DNA from: Phallus indusiatus
Lineage: Eukaryota; Basidiomycota; Agaricomycetes; Phallales; Phallaceae
Length of the DNA: 64,000 nt
Reading direction: 5' to 3'
Assembly: GCA_027605045.1 (NCBI GenBank)
Contig: JAQFWX010000050.1
Coordinates: forward strand, 1 to 64,000
The notes under the pieces are model-generated. The model saw only the letters and a list, made by a program, of their open reading frames with translations, did no database searches and had not been told where the DNA came from. Below, piece by piece: positions 1 through 11,182 of the stretch (its first letter is position 1; the number at the start of each line of letters is the position of its first letter). The translations under genes were made by a program, and so were the position numbers.

Positions 1-1185
1 TCGTATGGCAGATTGCTTGGAATCCCGCAAAGCCGCTCCTGGCCTCTTGCTCTGCCGATAAGACGGTGCAGCTGTACAAATACACGACCGATGATGGATC
101 CTCTCCAAAATTCTCAGTGGCTTCAAGTATAACTACTGATCATGCGCGTACCGTGAGATCTGTTGCCTGGGCCCCGTCTGGTCAGACACTCGCGACTGCT
201 TCGTTCGATTCCAATATTGGAATCTGGGAAGCCGTTCGGGACGACTCTTGGGAGGAGAACAACGCAGGACAAGTAGAATGGGACTGTGTTGGAACGCTTG
301 AGGGTCATGAGACTGAATGCAAAAGCGTGGCCTATTCTTGCACTGGCACTTTACTCGCATCATGTAGTCGCGATAAGACTGTGTGGATCTGGGAGGGTGA
401 TGCATTTCGATATTGTTTTCATAGATTTACAACTGACAAAAATCATCTTAGTTCAGCCTGATGCTGAATTCGAATGCTTGGGTGTTCTGATGCACCATAC
501 TCAAGACGTCAAGTACGTCGCATGGCATCCAAAAGAAGAGGTCCAGTATTATACTCTATCTTTCAACCCAGTTTATCTTTCCTCATTGCCGTAATCTTCC
601 CCACAGAATAGATGCTTGCTTCAGCGTCATATGACGATAGTATAATTCTATACGTTGACGACCCAGATGACGATTGGTATCCTGTTGCAACGCTTAGAGG
701 ACATACCTCCACCGTTTGGTGTATCGCGTGGAGTCCATGCGGGAATTATCTCGCTTCATCCAGTGATGATTTGACGGTTCGAATTTGGATCCGCAACAAA
801 GACGCATCAGGTAACGAACGCTGGGACTGTATTGTGATACTCAAGGAACACGAAAGAGCGGTTTATTCGCTGACTTGGGGTAAAGGTCAAAGTAAAGGTG
901 ATTCATTAGGGTGGATTGCAAGTACCGGAGGCGACGGAAGAATTAATATCTGGAATATCACTGTATTGAAATTGATCTTCTTCCCCACATGTCTTGCTTA
1001 CTGACAACCTTGCCTAGGGGAGCGGAAGGGATATCACTGCTACAAAGATTGCGTTGCTAGAAGCGAGTCATGGTGTTTGTGATGTAAATTCAGTCTCCTG
1101 GTGTCCCCGTGAAGGAATGGAGAACATCATAGCTTCGGCTGGAGATGACAACACTGTTCGTGTATGGGAAGTAATTCCTAGTTGA
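1..1185 (+). CDS. CIA1: Cytosolic iron-sulfur assembly WD40 protein CIA1/CIAO1 (5' end outside window)
   Basis: WD40 beta-propeller protein of the cytosolic iron-sulfur assembly (CIA) targeting complex, which hands Fe-S clusters to cytosolic and nuclear apoproteins. The reading frame enters at base 3 (VWQIAWNP) and runs through four exons: to 396, 452-540, 612-962 and 1018-1185. The three introns (55, 71 and 55 bp) are in phase. Visible blades carry the pattern SVAWAPSG...DSNIGIWE, SVAYSCTG...DKTVWIWE, YVAWHPKE...DDSIILY, CIAWSPCG...DLTVRIW and a final GDDNTVRVWEV, ending in IPS-stop. The first blade or so lies before the window. The family assignment rests on blade sequence and order. It converges on the hydrolase array, whose first gene ends on the opposite strand about 500 bp downstream. 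Other WD40 families are possible but less likely. Confidence 0.9.
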
Positions 1186-1683
1186 GATAGGTAATCATTA
1201 TGAGTCGCTTCCGCGCAGAATGGTATCTGATCTGCTATGTGAATATAAAGGTACGGCGACAATAATCACAGGAGATAGTTTAAATCAACAGTACAATAGC
1301 AATAACTAAGTAATATACAGAAGATTAACCTGACTCAAAGCAATTCATCTCGAAGCGGTAAACAGAAATCCACCGTTCGGTTTTCATTTTCGAAGCTTCT
1401 TACAAATTCGTCAGAACAAGAAACTGGGGGTCCAAGGAGCTATTTATTCAGGTAGCTACCGTTAAGGTGCAATCACAACAGGCCCAGGATGTTGGCGGGT
1501 ATAATATAAGTCGGTGCGACTCTTCACTGTCATGAGCAACGTTCGATATCTCGGTCCATCAAACAGAATTAGAGCGGCTGGTCATTCAACCCAAAATAGT
1601 TGTTATTTGAGGTAATATTTTGACATTTTCTGATAGTAATACATCGACACGAAAACAGAATAAGATCCCAGCTTCAACTTGCT
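1186..1683. other. Convergent intergenic region
   Basis: About 500 bp between the 3' ends of CIA1 (+) and hydrolase copy 1 (-). It is AT-rich with no supportable reading frame. It presumably holds the 3' untranslated regions of both genes. Confidence 0.6.
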
Positions 1684-2856
1684 TCAAAGCATCAAACGTT
1701 TAACTGCTTCTAGGAACTTGTCTGGGTCAGCCCAATGAAGCTTTACAAAAGGAGGCGCTTTCAGTTTCCGGACTCGCTCTTCAAACGAAGATATCAGAAC
1801 TCACAAAATGGTTACCGCCAGGAACACAATTTGATTCATAAGCTCTAATCCATCGTTTGATTCCACTTTCCTGCAGTTTCTTCAACCATTTTTCCAGTTC
1901 CCGTTGACTGAAAATGACGGACCAAGGCGTCTCGTCACCCCACAGTGATCTAACTGGGACGTTTGGCCACGCAGGCGGGATTGTCGAGTCTTCCGGACCT
2001 ACAAATGCTCCTCCCAGGATACTATCGTTGACTTTCTGATCGAGTCTATAATAAAACACATCCGCACGGAAAGAAGGCTTGTGGTCCAAGATGGCTTCAT
2101 GATCTTCAGGTGTAAACTGGGAGAAGCTGGAAGGCTTGGTCGTAGATGGTGCTCTTTGATTCAGTAACGCGACATCGCCTGAAGCAATACCTTCGGCTGG
2201 ATGATCGAAATAAGAACTTATCCATTCGCAAAAATAGCGACCGCGTTCTTCTTTTGGTACCGATTCATCTGCTAACGGATGATATACATCGAGCGCAGGT
2301 GGGAAAAGTACCGTTGTCTCTAAAAAAGCATGATCAATAAACCCATATACAGCACTTTTGATCAGTGTACATTTACCATATTGAATATATGTCCGAAAAT
2401 ATGGTTCAAGCTTTCGCACAATGTCGGGATAAAGATTTCCGAATCCTAAAACAGAAAACCCCTGCAAATTTCCTAGCGACCATCCAGACAGGAGAACCCG
2501 CCTCCAGTAGAATCGATTGGCGGTATATTATTGATATTGATGAATTCCTGAATGAACAGTAGGATCTCCTCTGCTCTATCCGCGAAAGCCTGAAGTCGTT
2601 TCTCTGTAGGCCCTTCAAGAGATGCTTTGATATCTTCGGCAGTTAGCAACGAAGAGCCATGATAATCTCTTCGCGTAATGGCCACGAATCGAATGTTGTG
2701 TTTATTCGCCGCAGCAATTGCACGAGCAAATATTGGTGAATGGAATGTATGTCCATGCAGCATGAACAGCGTCAGGTAGGTCTCATTCGACGCATCTGGT
2801 GCGCCGCTGTCAAGATAGAACAAGGAAATGCCAGGCTTCACTTCGAGGGTAGGCAT
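1684..2856 (-). pseudogene. Alpha/beta-hydrolase copy 1, frameshifted at the nucleophile elbow
   Basis: The start is the ATG at 2856-2854 (MPTLEVKPG), aligned with the other copies; a longer upstream frame exists but is not conserved. Exons are 2856-2377, 2319-1805 and 1740-1684. They sum to 1052 nt, one short of a multiple of three. The frame breaks near 2485-2490. Where intact copies read GGGFSLxGWSLGN, this copy reads GGGFSC and then shifts, so the catalytic Ser (GWSLGN) is out of frame. Before the break lie the HG oxyanion region (LHGHTF) and the ITRRDY block; after it the SLWGDE and GGNHF blocks are well preserved. Either a one-base loss has killed a recently active gene, or the base is an assembly error; the clean remainder fits both. 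It lies next to CIA1 in convergent orientation. Confidence 0.8.
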
Positions 2857-3229
2857 AACTGAGTAGGAAGAGAATTGGTTTGGGAAACTTTCTAACAATC
2901 CTCAGCGCGGATTACCTTGAAAAAGTTGACCGGATCGGTTTGTAGCCTGAGACTCACTTGTATTCTAAATTAAGAATCCGACTTCTTCCCACTACGAGCA
3001 TTTCTTGTTAAATATTTATCCAGAGTTCTCGTATTACTCTTTGTCTTTATAATATTTAACATAGGACGAGAGAAAACTGTTCATGGGATATGGGAAGTAC
3101 AAAGCATGATGTCACACCGAATGAAGGACATGATGCATGACCAGTCGCTTCACTTGGTGGTGACGGGAGTCTCCGATTATAGCGTTTGTGCAAGAGTAGA
3201 AAATTCTACTTATATCAACTTTTAATTCT

Positions 3230-4412
3230 CTAAAATATCAAACGTTTTATCGTTTCGAGGAACTTCACCGGCTCATCCCAGTGAAACTTGGAGAGAAAAG
3301 TTAGTTCTGTTATTCGTGATGCGGCATATAGCAAAACGTCACTTACAAAATGATGAGCACCGGGAACACAATGCGATTTGTAGGCCCTAACCCAGCAACG
3401 TTGGCCATTAATTCCTCCATCCGATCCGTGTAATTTTTGAATCCAACTTTCCAATCTTCTTTGAGTAAAAATGGTAGCCCAAGAAGTTTCGTCGCCCCAA
3501 AGTGACTTGACGGATACATTTGGCCATGCAGGTAGTGGCTCTTCATCCAAATGACTAAATGCACGTCGCAGGATGCCATCGTTAACAGCGGGATCAAGCA
3601 GGTAGTATGCGATATCGGCACGCCGTGCTGGTTCAAGATCCAAGATCATCTCTTGCTCGTCTGTCGTGAATTGCGACATAGTGGAAGGCTTGGTATCAGA
3701 TGGAACCTCTTGATTCAATAATGCCACATCGCCTGAAACAAGACCTTCGGCAGAGTGGATATAATAGGAGCTTATCCAGTGACAAAAATGAATTCCACGA
3801 TCCTCCTTCGGAACTGATTCATCCGTGAGTGGACTATAAACATCAGCTGTTTCGGGTGTGAACAGCACTGTCGTCTCTTTATAAACAGATTAAGCTTATG
3901 AATCTTCATTTAAAAGAAGGTGACGTACCATATAAAATATAATCTCGAAAATAAGGCGTAAGCTTTTCAACAAGTTTCGGAAATCGATTTCCAAATGCTA
4001 GGACAGAAAGGCCCTGCAAATTCCCCAACGACCATCCGCATAGCGAGAACCCACCCCCAGTTGGCCCAGTTGGTGGAATATCATTCTCATCAATGAATTT
4101 TTGCATAAACAACATAATTTCTCCTGCTCTTTCTGTAAAATCTTGGAGTCTCTTTTCGGTGGGACCTCGCAAAACATTTTGAACCTCTTCATTAGTCAAT
4201 GGAGAAGAACCCTGGTAGTCTCTCCGTGTGATAGCCACCAATCGAATGTTATGTTTTCGTGAGATAGCAATGACGCGGTTGAAGATGGGAGAACGAAACG
4301 TGACTCCATGTAGCACGAACAGTGTAACATAGACAGTACCGTTCGAGGAATTCGGAGCACCACTGTCTAGGTAAGACAGGGAGATACCAGGCTTGACTTC
4401 AAGTGTAGGCAT
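3230..4412 (-). CDS. Alpha/beta-hydrolase copy 2 (356 aa)
   Basis: Exons 4412-3929, 3876-3347 and 3286-3230 total 1071 nt. The protein has the alpha/beta-hydrolase fold landmarks: an early strand followed by the oxyanion HG (residues 35-36), the nucleophile elbow GWSLG with Ser128, a later SLWGDE block that may carry the acid, and a C-terminal HHF block likely to carry the catalytic His. There is no signal peptide or membrane segment, so a cytosolic enzyme is expected. The substrate cannot be read from sequence; esterase, lactonase or epoxide-hydrolase-like activity are all open. Intron 2 is 60 bp with no stop, so an unspliced frame reads through it. I prefer the spliced form because all sister copies have an intron there and it restores the conserved FHWDEP tail. 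Confidence 0.85.
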
Positions 4413-4895
4413 TCGTGGAGATTTGAGCTTCGAGAATTGTGCCCAATTGCCATTGCGATATATATGTATCTGATAATGATAAGAATAAGAAGAGACTATT
4501 GACGACTGACATGCTTACACATTCAGACAACTTTCAGGATTTACATTTACCCACTCAGCCAGTTACTAGCTACGTCAAGGTATTTAATATGCCAAACTCC
4601 AAATTCTTGAATGATTATTCCGTCTCTATTCGGAAAAGTCGGTTTGTGGTTTAGTGAACTCATGCTTTGCACCACACAATCCCGTCTTACGTAGGGAATG
4701 TTGGCGTCCGAAGGCATCGGCGGCATGGTGACCATTGTCCTTCGTATCGTGTCCGGAAGCCTTATGGTATACGGGATGCGTCATGGCAATGATGGAATTT
4801 CAAGCTTTAAGTACAAGCTCTGTTCCGGGAACACTTGACGATAATTAACAACGAATATGTAATATTGAATTTTCATTCCGAGCTTGAATCTCTCT

Positions 4896-6067
4896 TCAAA
4901 GCATCAACAGCTTAACCGCTTCTACAAAATTATCCGGTTCTTCATAATGAAACTTGATAAATACAGTCATTAGTCCCGTTTTTTGTTGTTCGGAAAGAGA
5001 ACAAACACCAAGGGCTCACAAAGTGACTAACGCCAGGAGTACAAGTGGATTCAAAAGTTCTAGCCCATCGCCCGTTCTCCTTTGCGCTCGGCAAGTATAT
5101 TTTCGTCCATTTCTCCAATTCCCATTGACCGAAAAGAAAGACCGGACATGATTGATCACCATACAATAATCTGACCGGGACATTTGGCCATGCAATGGAT
5201 TGTTGGGAACCTTGCTGAACGAAAGCATGTTTTAAAAGATATTCGTTAACCGCTTGGTCGATCCCGTTGTATGCGACATCCGCACGAGTAGGTGGCTTTC
5301 CGTCTAACATCGTCGCCCGTTCTTCACCCGTAAGTTGTGCAAATACGGAAGGCCTGCTTGCATCTGGAGTGTAACTCAATAAATCGATATCACCAGAGGT
5401 TAAACCTTCACTGGGGTGAATGAAATGCGAGCTGATCCAATCGAGAAGAAGAAATTGACGTTCTTCTTCTGGTTTCGAATCGTCTAATAGCGGGTTGTAG
5501 ACAAAGTTTGGGTACGGGAAGAACGCGACCGTTTCTGAGTGCGTAATGAGTAAACTTCGTATTTCTTGATCAAATGAACTGCCTACCATGTGATATATGG
5601 CTTCGGAAGTACGGAGTAAGCCGTCCTACAAGGTCGGGGAATTCACTCCCAAATGCTAAGACGGAAATGCTATGATTGTTTCCCAGCGACCATCCCAATA
5701 ATGAAAATCCACCTCCGTTGGAGCCAATAGGAGGGATTTTATTGATGTTTATGAATTGATCTATGAAACATAAAATCTCATGACCTCTTTCCTTGAGAGT
5801 TTGAAGTATTGTCTCAGCGGGTCCTTCTAGGGCAGCTTTGACATCTTCATCAGTCAGTAACGAAGAACCAGGATAATCCCTTCGTGTAATAGCCACAAAC
5901 CGAATATTGTGTTTGTTAGCTACAGTAGTTGCAGGCTTAAAGAACGGCGTATGGAATATATACCCATGAAGGGCAAAGACTGTCATGTATTCCTCATTTG
6001 AAGGATCTGGAGCGCCGCTATCGAGGTACGCCAACGAAATACCAGGTCTGACTTCAAGTAGAGGCAT
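4896..6067 (-). CDS. Alpha/beta-hydrolase copy 3 (350 aa)
   Basis: Exons 6067-5587, 5534-5020 and 4952-4896 total 1053 nt. It begins MPLLEVRPG and ends VEAVKLLML. The HG oxyanion pair (ALHGY), the ITRRDY block and the nucleophile elbow GWSLGN are intact. The residues just after the elbow differ from the sisters (GNNHSISV in place of GNLQGLSV), which might alter the helix behind the nucleophile. The LLYGDQSCPVFLF segment and the C-terminal VSHF block follow family spacing. Function is unknown beyond the fold. It is flanked by copies 2 and 4 in the same orientation, with about 400-500 bp spacers that presumably each hold a separate promoter. Confidence 0.85.
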
Positions 6068-6454
6068 TGCTGAGAGGGTTAATGTGGTTTGAAAGAACGA
6101 TCGATTGGCAGCATCGCTGTAAGGATAATGTGGTCGAGGAGGATTGTTAAGGTTAATCGATCAAGCGGCCAGTCGTCCCCGGTGCAATGATAAATGTATG
6201 TCCGACTTCCCATCAGGTACGTACCTGCTCGTACCTGGTGGCATAAAGTATGAACCTGGCAGAACTGATTCCGTTTTAATCTTCAGAGGGCTAAGTAGAA
6301 ACCTTCGGCCACTTCGAGGTTATTAGAGCTCAAGTCTCCCAAAAAAATAAAAATAAAAAATCGACAATCTGTCATATGAACAACGTTCCAATAATAATAA
6401 TAATGAAGAACAATAATTACACCTTCACTCTCAGCTTGATTCTCTTTCTTTCTT

Positions 6455-7634
6455 TCAAAGCATCAACCGCTTAACCGCTTCAACAAAACTATCCGGTTCT
6501 TCATACTGGAACTTTAGACATTCACCATTAGACAAATCTGAGATCTGTAAAAATAAAACAGACTCACAAAGTGGCTTTGCCCAGGAGTGCAAGTTGCTTC
6601 AAAAGTCCTAACCCAACGTCCTTTCTCTTTCGCATCTGCCTCATGCAACTTCCTCCATTTCTCCAATTCCCATTGACTAAAAAGAAAGATCGAGCAAGAC
6701 TGGTCCCCATACATCGATTTGACAGGGACACTTGGCCACGCAATCAGATTCTGATTGTCTTGTTGAGTGAAAGCGCGTTTCAGGATACAATCGTTAACCG
6801 CCTGATCGACCGTGTTGTAAGGAAGATCTGAACGAGTAGGCGGATTAAGGTCTAACATCGTAGCTCGTTCTTTGGCCGTAAGTTGCGCAAATACGGAAGG
6901 CCTGTTTGGGTCTGGAGCGCTATGGTTCACTAGTTCGATATCATTCGAGGTTATGCCTTCGGTGGGTTGAATGAAATGAGAGCTGATCCACTCAAGGAAA
7001 AAGGGTCCACGTTCTTCTGCTGGTTTCGATTCGTCCAGGAGCGGGACGTAGACAACCATTGGGTATGGGAAGAACGGAATCGTTTCTAGAGCACAGCACA
7101 ATAAGAAAGTTCGGTATTTTCTTAAGAAACGAAATTATCTACCAAATGAGATATAGCTTCGGATGTACGAAGAAAGTCTTCCTACAAGATCGGGAAAATC
7201 GTTCGCAAATGCTAAAGCGGAAAGACCTTGAAGGTTTCCGAGCGACCATCCCAGTAACGAGAATCCACCTCCGTTACGGCTGATGGGAGGGATCTTATTG
7301 ATGCGTATGAACTGGTCGATGAAACTCAGGATTTCATATCCTCTTTCTCTTAGCACTTGAAGTCTCTTCTCCGTAGGGCCTTCCATAAAAGCCTTGATAT
7401 CTTCATCAGGTAATGGAGAAGATCCGGGGTAGTCCTTCGGGTGATGGCAACGAATCTGATGTTGTACTTGCCAGCAGCAATGCTTGCAGGCTTGAAAAAG
7501 GGGGTATAGAATGTAAATCCATGCAAGGCGAAGACTGTCATATAATCTCCATCATCGTCTCCACCGAGGGCATCGGGAGCACCACTATCGAGATAGCCCA
7601 AAAATACACCAGGTTTGACTTCAAGTGCAGACAT
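6455..7634 (-). pseudogene. Alpha/beta-hydrolase copy 4, single-base frameshift
   Basis: The start at 7634 (MSALEVKPG) matches the sister starts. Exons 7634-7143, 7085-6568 and 6511-6455 total 1067 nt, one short of a multiple of three. The break is in the ITRRDYPG block near 7433-7437, where copies 2, 3 and 5 have three consecutive C on the plus strand and this copy has two. After the break the frame is fully open, including GWSLGN, SMYGDQS and SHF. It also has a small insertion of acidic residues (GGDDDGDY) ahead of the first conserved strand. As with copy 1, the damage is one base in otherwise clean sequence: a very young pseudogene or a sequencing error. Confidence 0.8.
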
Positions 7635-7926
7635 CGCTGGGAGAATAATGTGGTTTGCGAGAGAGAGATTGTTAAGGTTTATCGATTGACAACGGTCAGT
7701 AGCCACCGATACGATGTAAGACGGGCTTCACATCCAGTACATAACCTTCCTCAATTGAGTCGTTAGCACAGCTTACTGTCTTTCTTTGGTTTAGTTAGGC
7801 TAGAGTCTTCCGCCACATAAAGATCATAATTCAAACCTATAGAATAAGAATTGTATTTCTGTCATACATTTCAATAACAACGAACAATAAATATATTACT
7901 ACACTTCTGGGTTCAATTTCTGTTTC

Positions 7927-9104
7927 TCAGAGCATTAGCCGCCTAACTGCCTCTACAAAACGGTCCGGTTCATTATAATGGAACTTTGATAAACCCATGG
8001 TTGAGTCCTATGTTTTTATTGCAAAGATAACATAATTAGGTGGACTTACAAAGTGATTTTTACCAGGAATGCAAGTCGATTCCAGGTTCCTGACCCAGCG
8101 CCGGTTCTCTTTTGCATCTGCCTCGTGTATCTTCCTCCATTTCTCCAATTCCCATTGTCCAAAAATAAAGAGGGGACAAGTTTGATCCCCATACAGTGAT
8201 TTGACAGGAACATTCGGCCACGCAATCAAGTTTTGATTATCTTGTTGAGTGAAAGCACGTTTCAGAATATATTCGTTAACCGCTTGATCAAGTCTGCTGT
8301 ATGGAAGATCTGCACGAGTCAGCGGATTAAGGTCTAACATTGTTGCTCGTTCTTCGGCTGTAAGTTGCGCATATACGGAAGGTCGGCTCGCGTCCGGAGT
8401 CTTGTGGTTCGCCAATTCAAAGTTACTAGACGCAATGGCTTCACTGGGGTGGATAAAATGCGAGCTGATCCAATCAAATAAAAAAGGTTCACGTTCTTCC
8501 TTTGATTTTGATTCATCAAACAATGGGTGCCAGAAACCCTTTGGATATGGGAAGAACAAGACCGTCTCTAGTGTGTATTATGAACAAACCGGGCTTTCTT
8601 CTCAACAGAGGGGAGTATCTTACCGTATAGTATATAACTCCGAAAATACGAGGAGAGCCTTCCTACAAGTTCTGGAAAATCGTTCGCAAATGCTAGGGTG
8701 GTCATGCCTTGAACGTTTCCCAGCGACCATCCCAACAACGAGAATCCACCTCCATTAAGACTAATAGAAGGAATTTTATTCATCTTGATGAATTCATCGA
8801 TAAAAACCAAAGTTTCAAGGCCTCGTTTTTTGAGAGCTTCAAGTCTCTTCTCCGTGGGACCTTCAATGGTAGTTTTGACATCTACATCAGACATTAACGA
8901 AGAACCAGAATAGTCCCTTCGTGTGATAGCCACAAATCGAATGTTGTATTTATTGGCTACATCAATAGCGCGCCTGAAAAACGGGGTATAGAACACAATT
9001 CCGTGCAGGGCAAAAACTGTTATGTAGTCTTCATTGGAAGGATCAGGGACACCACTATCGAGGTAGGCCAACGAAACATTGGGTTCGACTTCGAGTGTTG
9101 GCAT
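7927..9104 (-). CDS. Alpha/beta-hydrolase copy 5 (351 aa)
   Basis: Exons 9104-8624, 8567-8050 and 7983-7927 total 1056 nt. It starts MPTLEVEPN and ends VEAVRRLML. The oxyanion HG (ALHGI), ITRRDYSG, nucleophile elbow GWSLGN, SLYGDQT and KNHF blocks are all in frame. The sequence after the elbow reads GNVQGMTT. It is close to copies 3 and 4 across exon 2 (LTAEERATMLDLNP is nearly shared), suggesting that copies 3 to 5 arose from one another after splitting from copies 1 and 2. Substrate unknown. Confidence 0.85.
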
Positions 9105-9269
9105 TTACTGAAAGGTATATGTGGTTCCAGAGGTTATGAAAGGTTCATCGATTGGAGCCGCCGGTTACACCCGGGATATGATCAAGTTATATATAACCGA
9201 CTTTCCGCGGAGCATGTACGAGTAACCCTCCCGTAATTGGTTTTCGAAAGGCTACAAATAAGAATTGTG

Positions 9270-10089
9270 TGAAGATACGAACGATGTCCCCGCGGAGAGG
9301 CGGTTTGGGGTCTAGCATCGTTTCTCTTCGCTCAGCCATAAATCGCGGAAAGAGAGGGTTTGCTCGTGTCTGGGGAGTTTTGGCCCAACAGTTGAACGCC
9401 ACCCAAAATTAAACCCTCGTTGGAGTGAATGAAATATGAACTGAGCCGGTTGGGAAGACAAGCCCCACGTTCTTCTTTGGTTTTTTTATTCTTCTGAGAA
9501 CAGGTGGGAGATGTTCAATAGGAACGAGAAGAATACGACCGAATCTTGAGAAACGCATGTATAGAATCAACATATTGAGCCCCGTTGTAAATGAAAACAA
9601 ACACATTTACCGTGAAGAATATAACACCTGAAGTACGCTCTAAGCCTTTCGGGAAAATCACTGCCAAACACTAAAGCAGAAAGACCGTCGACGTTTCCCA
9701 TCGATCATCCTAACAAAAGAACCACCCTCCTCCTCTAGTAGGTTCGCAGGGATTTTATGCATGTCCGATGAGACATAAGATTTCATATCCTCTGTCCTTG
9801 AGAGTTTCAACTCTTCTCTCTGTAGGTTCTTCTACCACAGCTTCAGAATCTTCATCCGTCAACAATGGCGAGCCGGGATAATTTCGTCGTGTTACAGCCA
9901 CAAAATGGGAAATCGGATATCCGGATATTATATTTACTGGTTACATTTACCGCATGTTCGGAAAAACGGAGTGTGGAGTGTAGAGTGTATTTCCATGGAG
10001 CGCAAAGACGGCTCGTGTAGGCCTTGTTTGAAGAATCAGGAGCGCCGGTCTTGAGGTAGGCCAACCAAACCACCAGGTTTAACCTCCAT
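9270..10089 (-). pseudogene. Alpha/beta-hydrolase copy 6, truncated relic
   Basis: Family sequence is recognisable in pieces over several frames: a start MEVKPG at 10089, then LKTGAPDSSNK, then an HG-region remnant, NKYN-like and RRVTA remnants, EERRET and MLDPKPPLRGD. The nucleophile elbow is destroyed and there are multiple frameshifts and stops. Homology stops after the segment equal to LNPPTRADL of the sister copies, so the last third of the gene (GDQ block, catalytic His and last exon) is missing. It is the oldest and most decayed member, at the upstream end of the array. Confidence 0.75.
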
Positions 10090-11079
10090 TGCAAGTGTTT
10101 TGCAATGAGATGGTTTTAAGGAAGGGGTCTGTAAAACGTGATTAATAGATACCCCACGGTACGTTACTCCCCGTGCTACAACTGGGACATACATTGTGTG
10201 AATTTGGACGATTTTCATTGTTGCTCTTGCTCTTTTTTTTTGGACACGTACGTTGTGTGTTTAGAACGACGAAAAAGGGTGATGCGTCCGCGTCAAGCTT
10301 TCGGTATAACTTGTATAAGCTGTTGACAACGAAAAGTGGTCTACGTACACCCTAAAAAAAGGTGCTATTGCGCGTAATCAAGGTCACATTCTACAAGCTT
10401 CAATGAGGTTTTTTCTCTCATTTTTTTCTAAGATGATACGCACGTTGGTACGCTCGCGGTCCCCAAGACCCAAAAATCGAAGATAGTCCAACAACGGTAA
10501 GTATTCTCGGGAAAAAAACCATAAACAAGAAAACAACAACACAGAATCGAACGAAAGGTCAGCTTCAGGATTGTCGCGTATCCTTACATAAGCTGTCACA
10601 AGCACCCGCCGTGATTTTGAAGTACCTATGGAGAAAATATAAACTACAACTACGAAACCCTAAATCCTGAAGCTGAAGGCCTGATCTCTAAGGCCCTAAC
10701 AGGCCCTAATTAAATTCTAAAACCCTGACCTATAAAACCTCTAAAGCCCTAATTTCTAGACGCCCTAAACCCTAAATGTCATACTTGGTAAGCCGCTTAC
10801 CTGAAATTCGGTAACTCCTGAGGGCAGAATCGATGTTGGGGTTGGGTGTAAATTCCGTGAAAAGTAACCTGAACATCGACGCGCTGTTTGAGATGATATG
10901 ATTGATGACGGCAAGTACTGTAAGAAAAACACGCCGGGCATTTTCCAATAGACTGTCATCAGTCTAATCTAACAACTCAAATTTTTGAACTTAGAGAGCT
11001 ATTTCAATTAATTAACCTATTTCGTTCTGTCATCCGAGGAATAATATCTAGTACCCGTAGTACTACATAGTTCGACCCA
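10090..11079. other. Gene-free spacer between hydrolase relic and secreted-protein locus
   Basis: I see no supportable gene. Short frames exist on both strands but have no recognisable domain and no exon partners. The stretch includes the telomere-like block described separately. Confidence 0.5.
10655..10777. repeat. Interstitial telomere-like CCCTAA motifs
   Basis: Six exact CCCTAA hexamers, plus several one-off variants (CCCTGA, TCTAA, TCCTGA), occur within about 125 bp, spaced irregularly and all on the same strand. CCCTAA is the complement of the TTAGGG repeat used by most filamentous fungi and agaricomycetes. The array is degenerate and internal, so it is an old interstitial trace and not a chromosome end. 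Confidence 0.6.
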
Positions 11080-11182
11080 CTGCTATAGCATTGATGGCTT
11101 TTTTAGTCAACAACACTGGACTTGCCGAAACACAGGCGGTGGTGGCCAAAATAACAGAAACGAAGAGACCGGAGAATTGCAT
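11080..11182 (-). pseudogene. Truncated copy of the small secreted-protein gene (signal-peptide exon)
   Basis: Read on the minus strand from the ATG at 11182, the frame gives MQFSGLFVSVILATT and then a signal-peptide-like stretch ending in VSASPV, a near copy of the first exon of the gene at 12548. The downstream exons are absent. About 400 bp upstream of it (11185-11570) also match the promoter region of the intact gene (compare 11388-11440 with 12694-12750). This is a partial tandem duplicate that kept promoter and signal peptide but lost the mature protein. Confidence 0.7.

Larger units (their letters stand above)
1684..10089 (-). repeat. Tandem array of six alpha/beta-hydrolase paralogues
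   Basis: Six head-to-tail copies on the minus strand share one architecture: exon 1 of about 480-492 nt, a 52-57 bp intron after a Tyr, His or Phe codon plus one base, exon 2 of about 515-530 nt, a second intron of about 60 bp or slightly longer directly after a His-Phe pair, and a 57-nt last exon. Copies 2, 3 and 5 are intact (356, 350 and 351 residues), copies 1 and 4 each lack one base, and copy 6 is a truncated relic. The spacers (2857-3229, 4413-4895, 6068-6454, 7635-7926 and 9105-9269) contain no other gene I can support. A diverged relative sits at 44762-45958. Confidence 0.9.

Noticed and set aside
3287..3346. Uninterrupted reading through intron 2 of hydrolase copy 2
   Set aside because: The intron is 60 bp and stop-free by chance. 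All sister genes splice here, and the spliced tail matches them.
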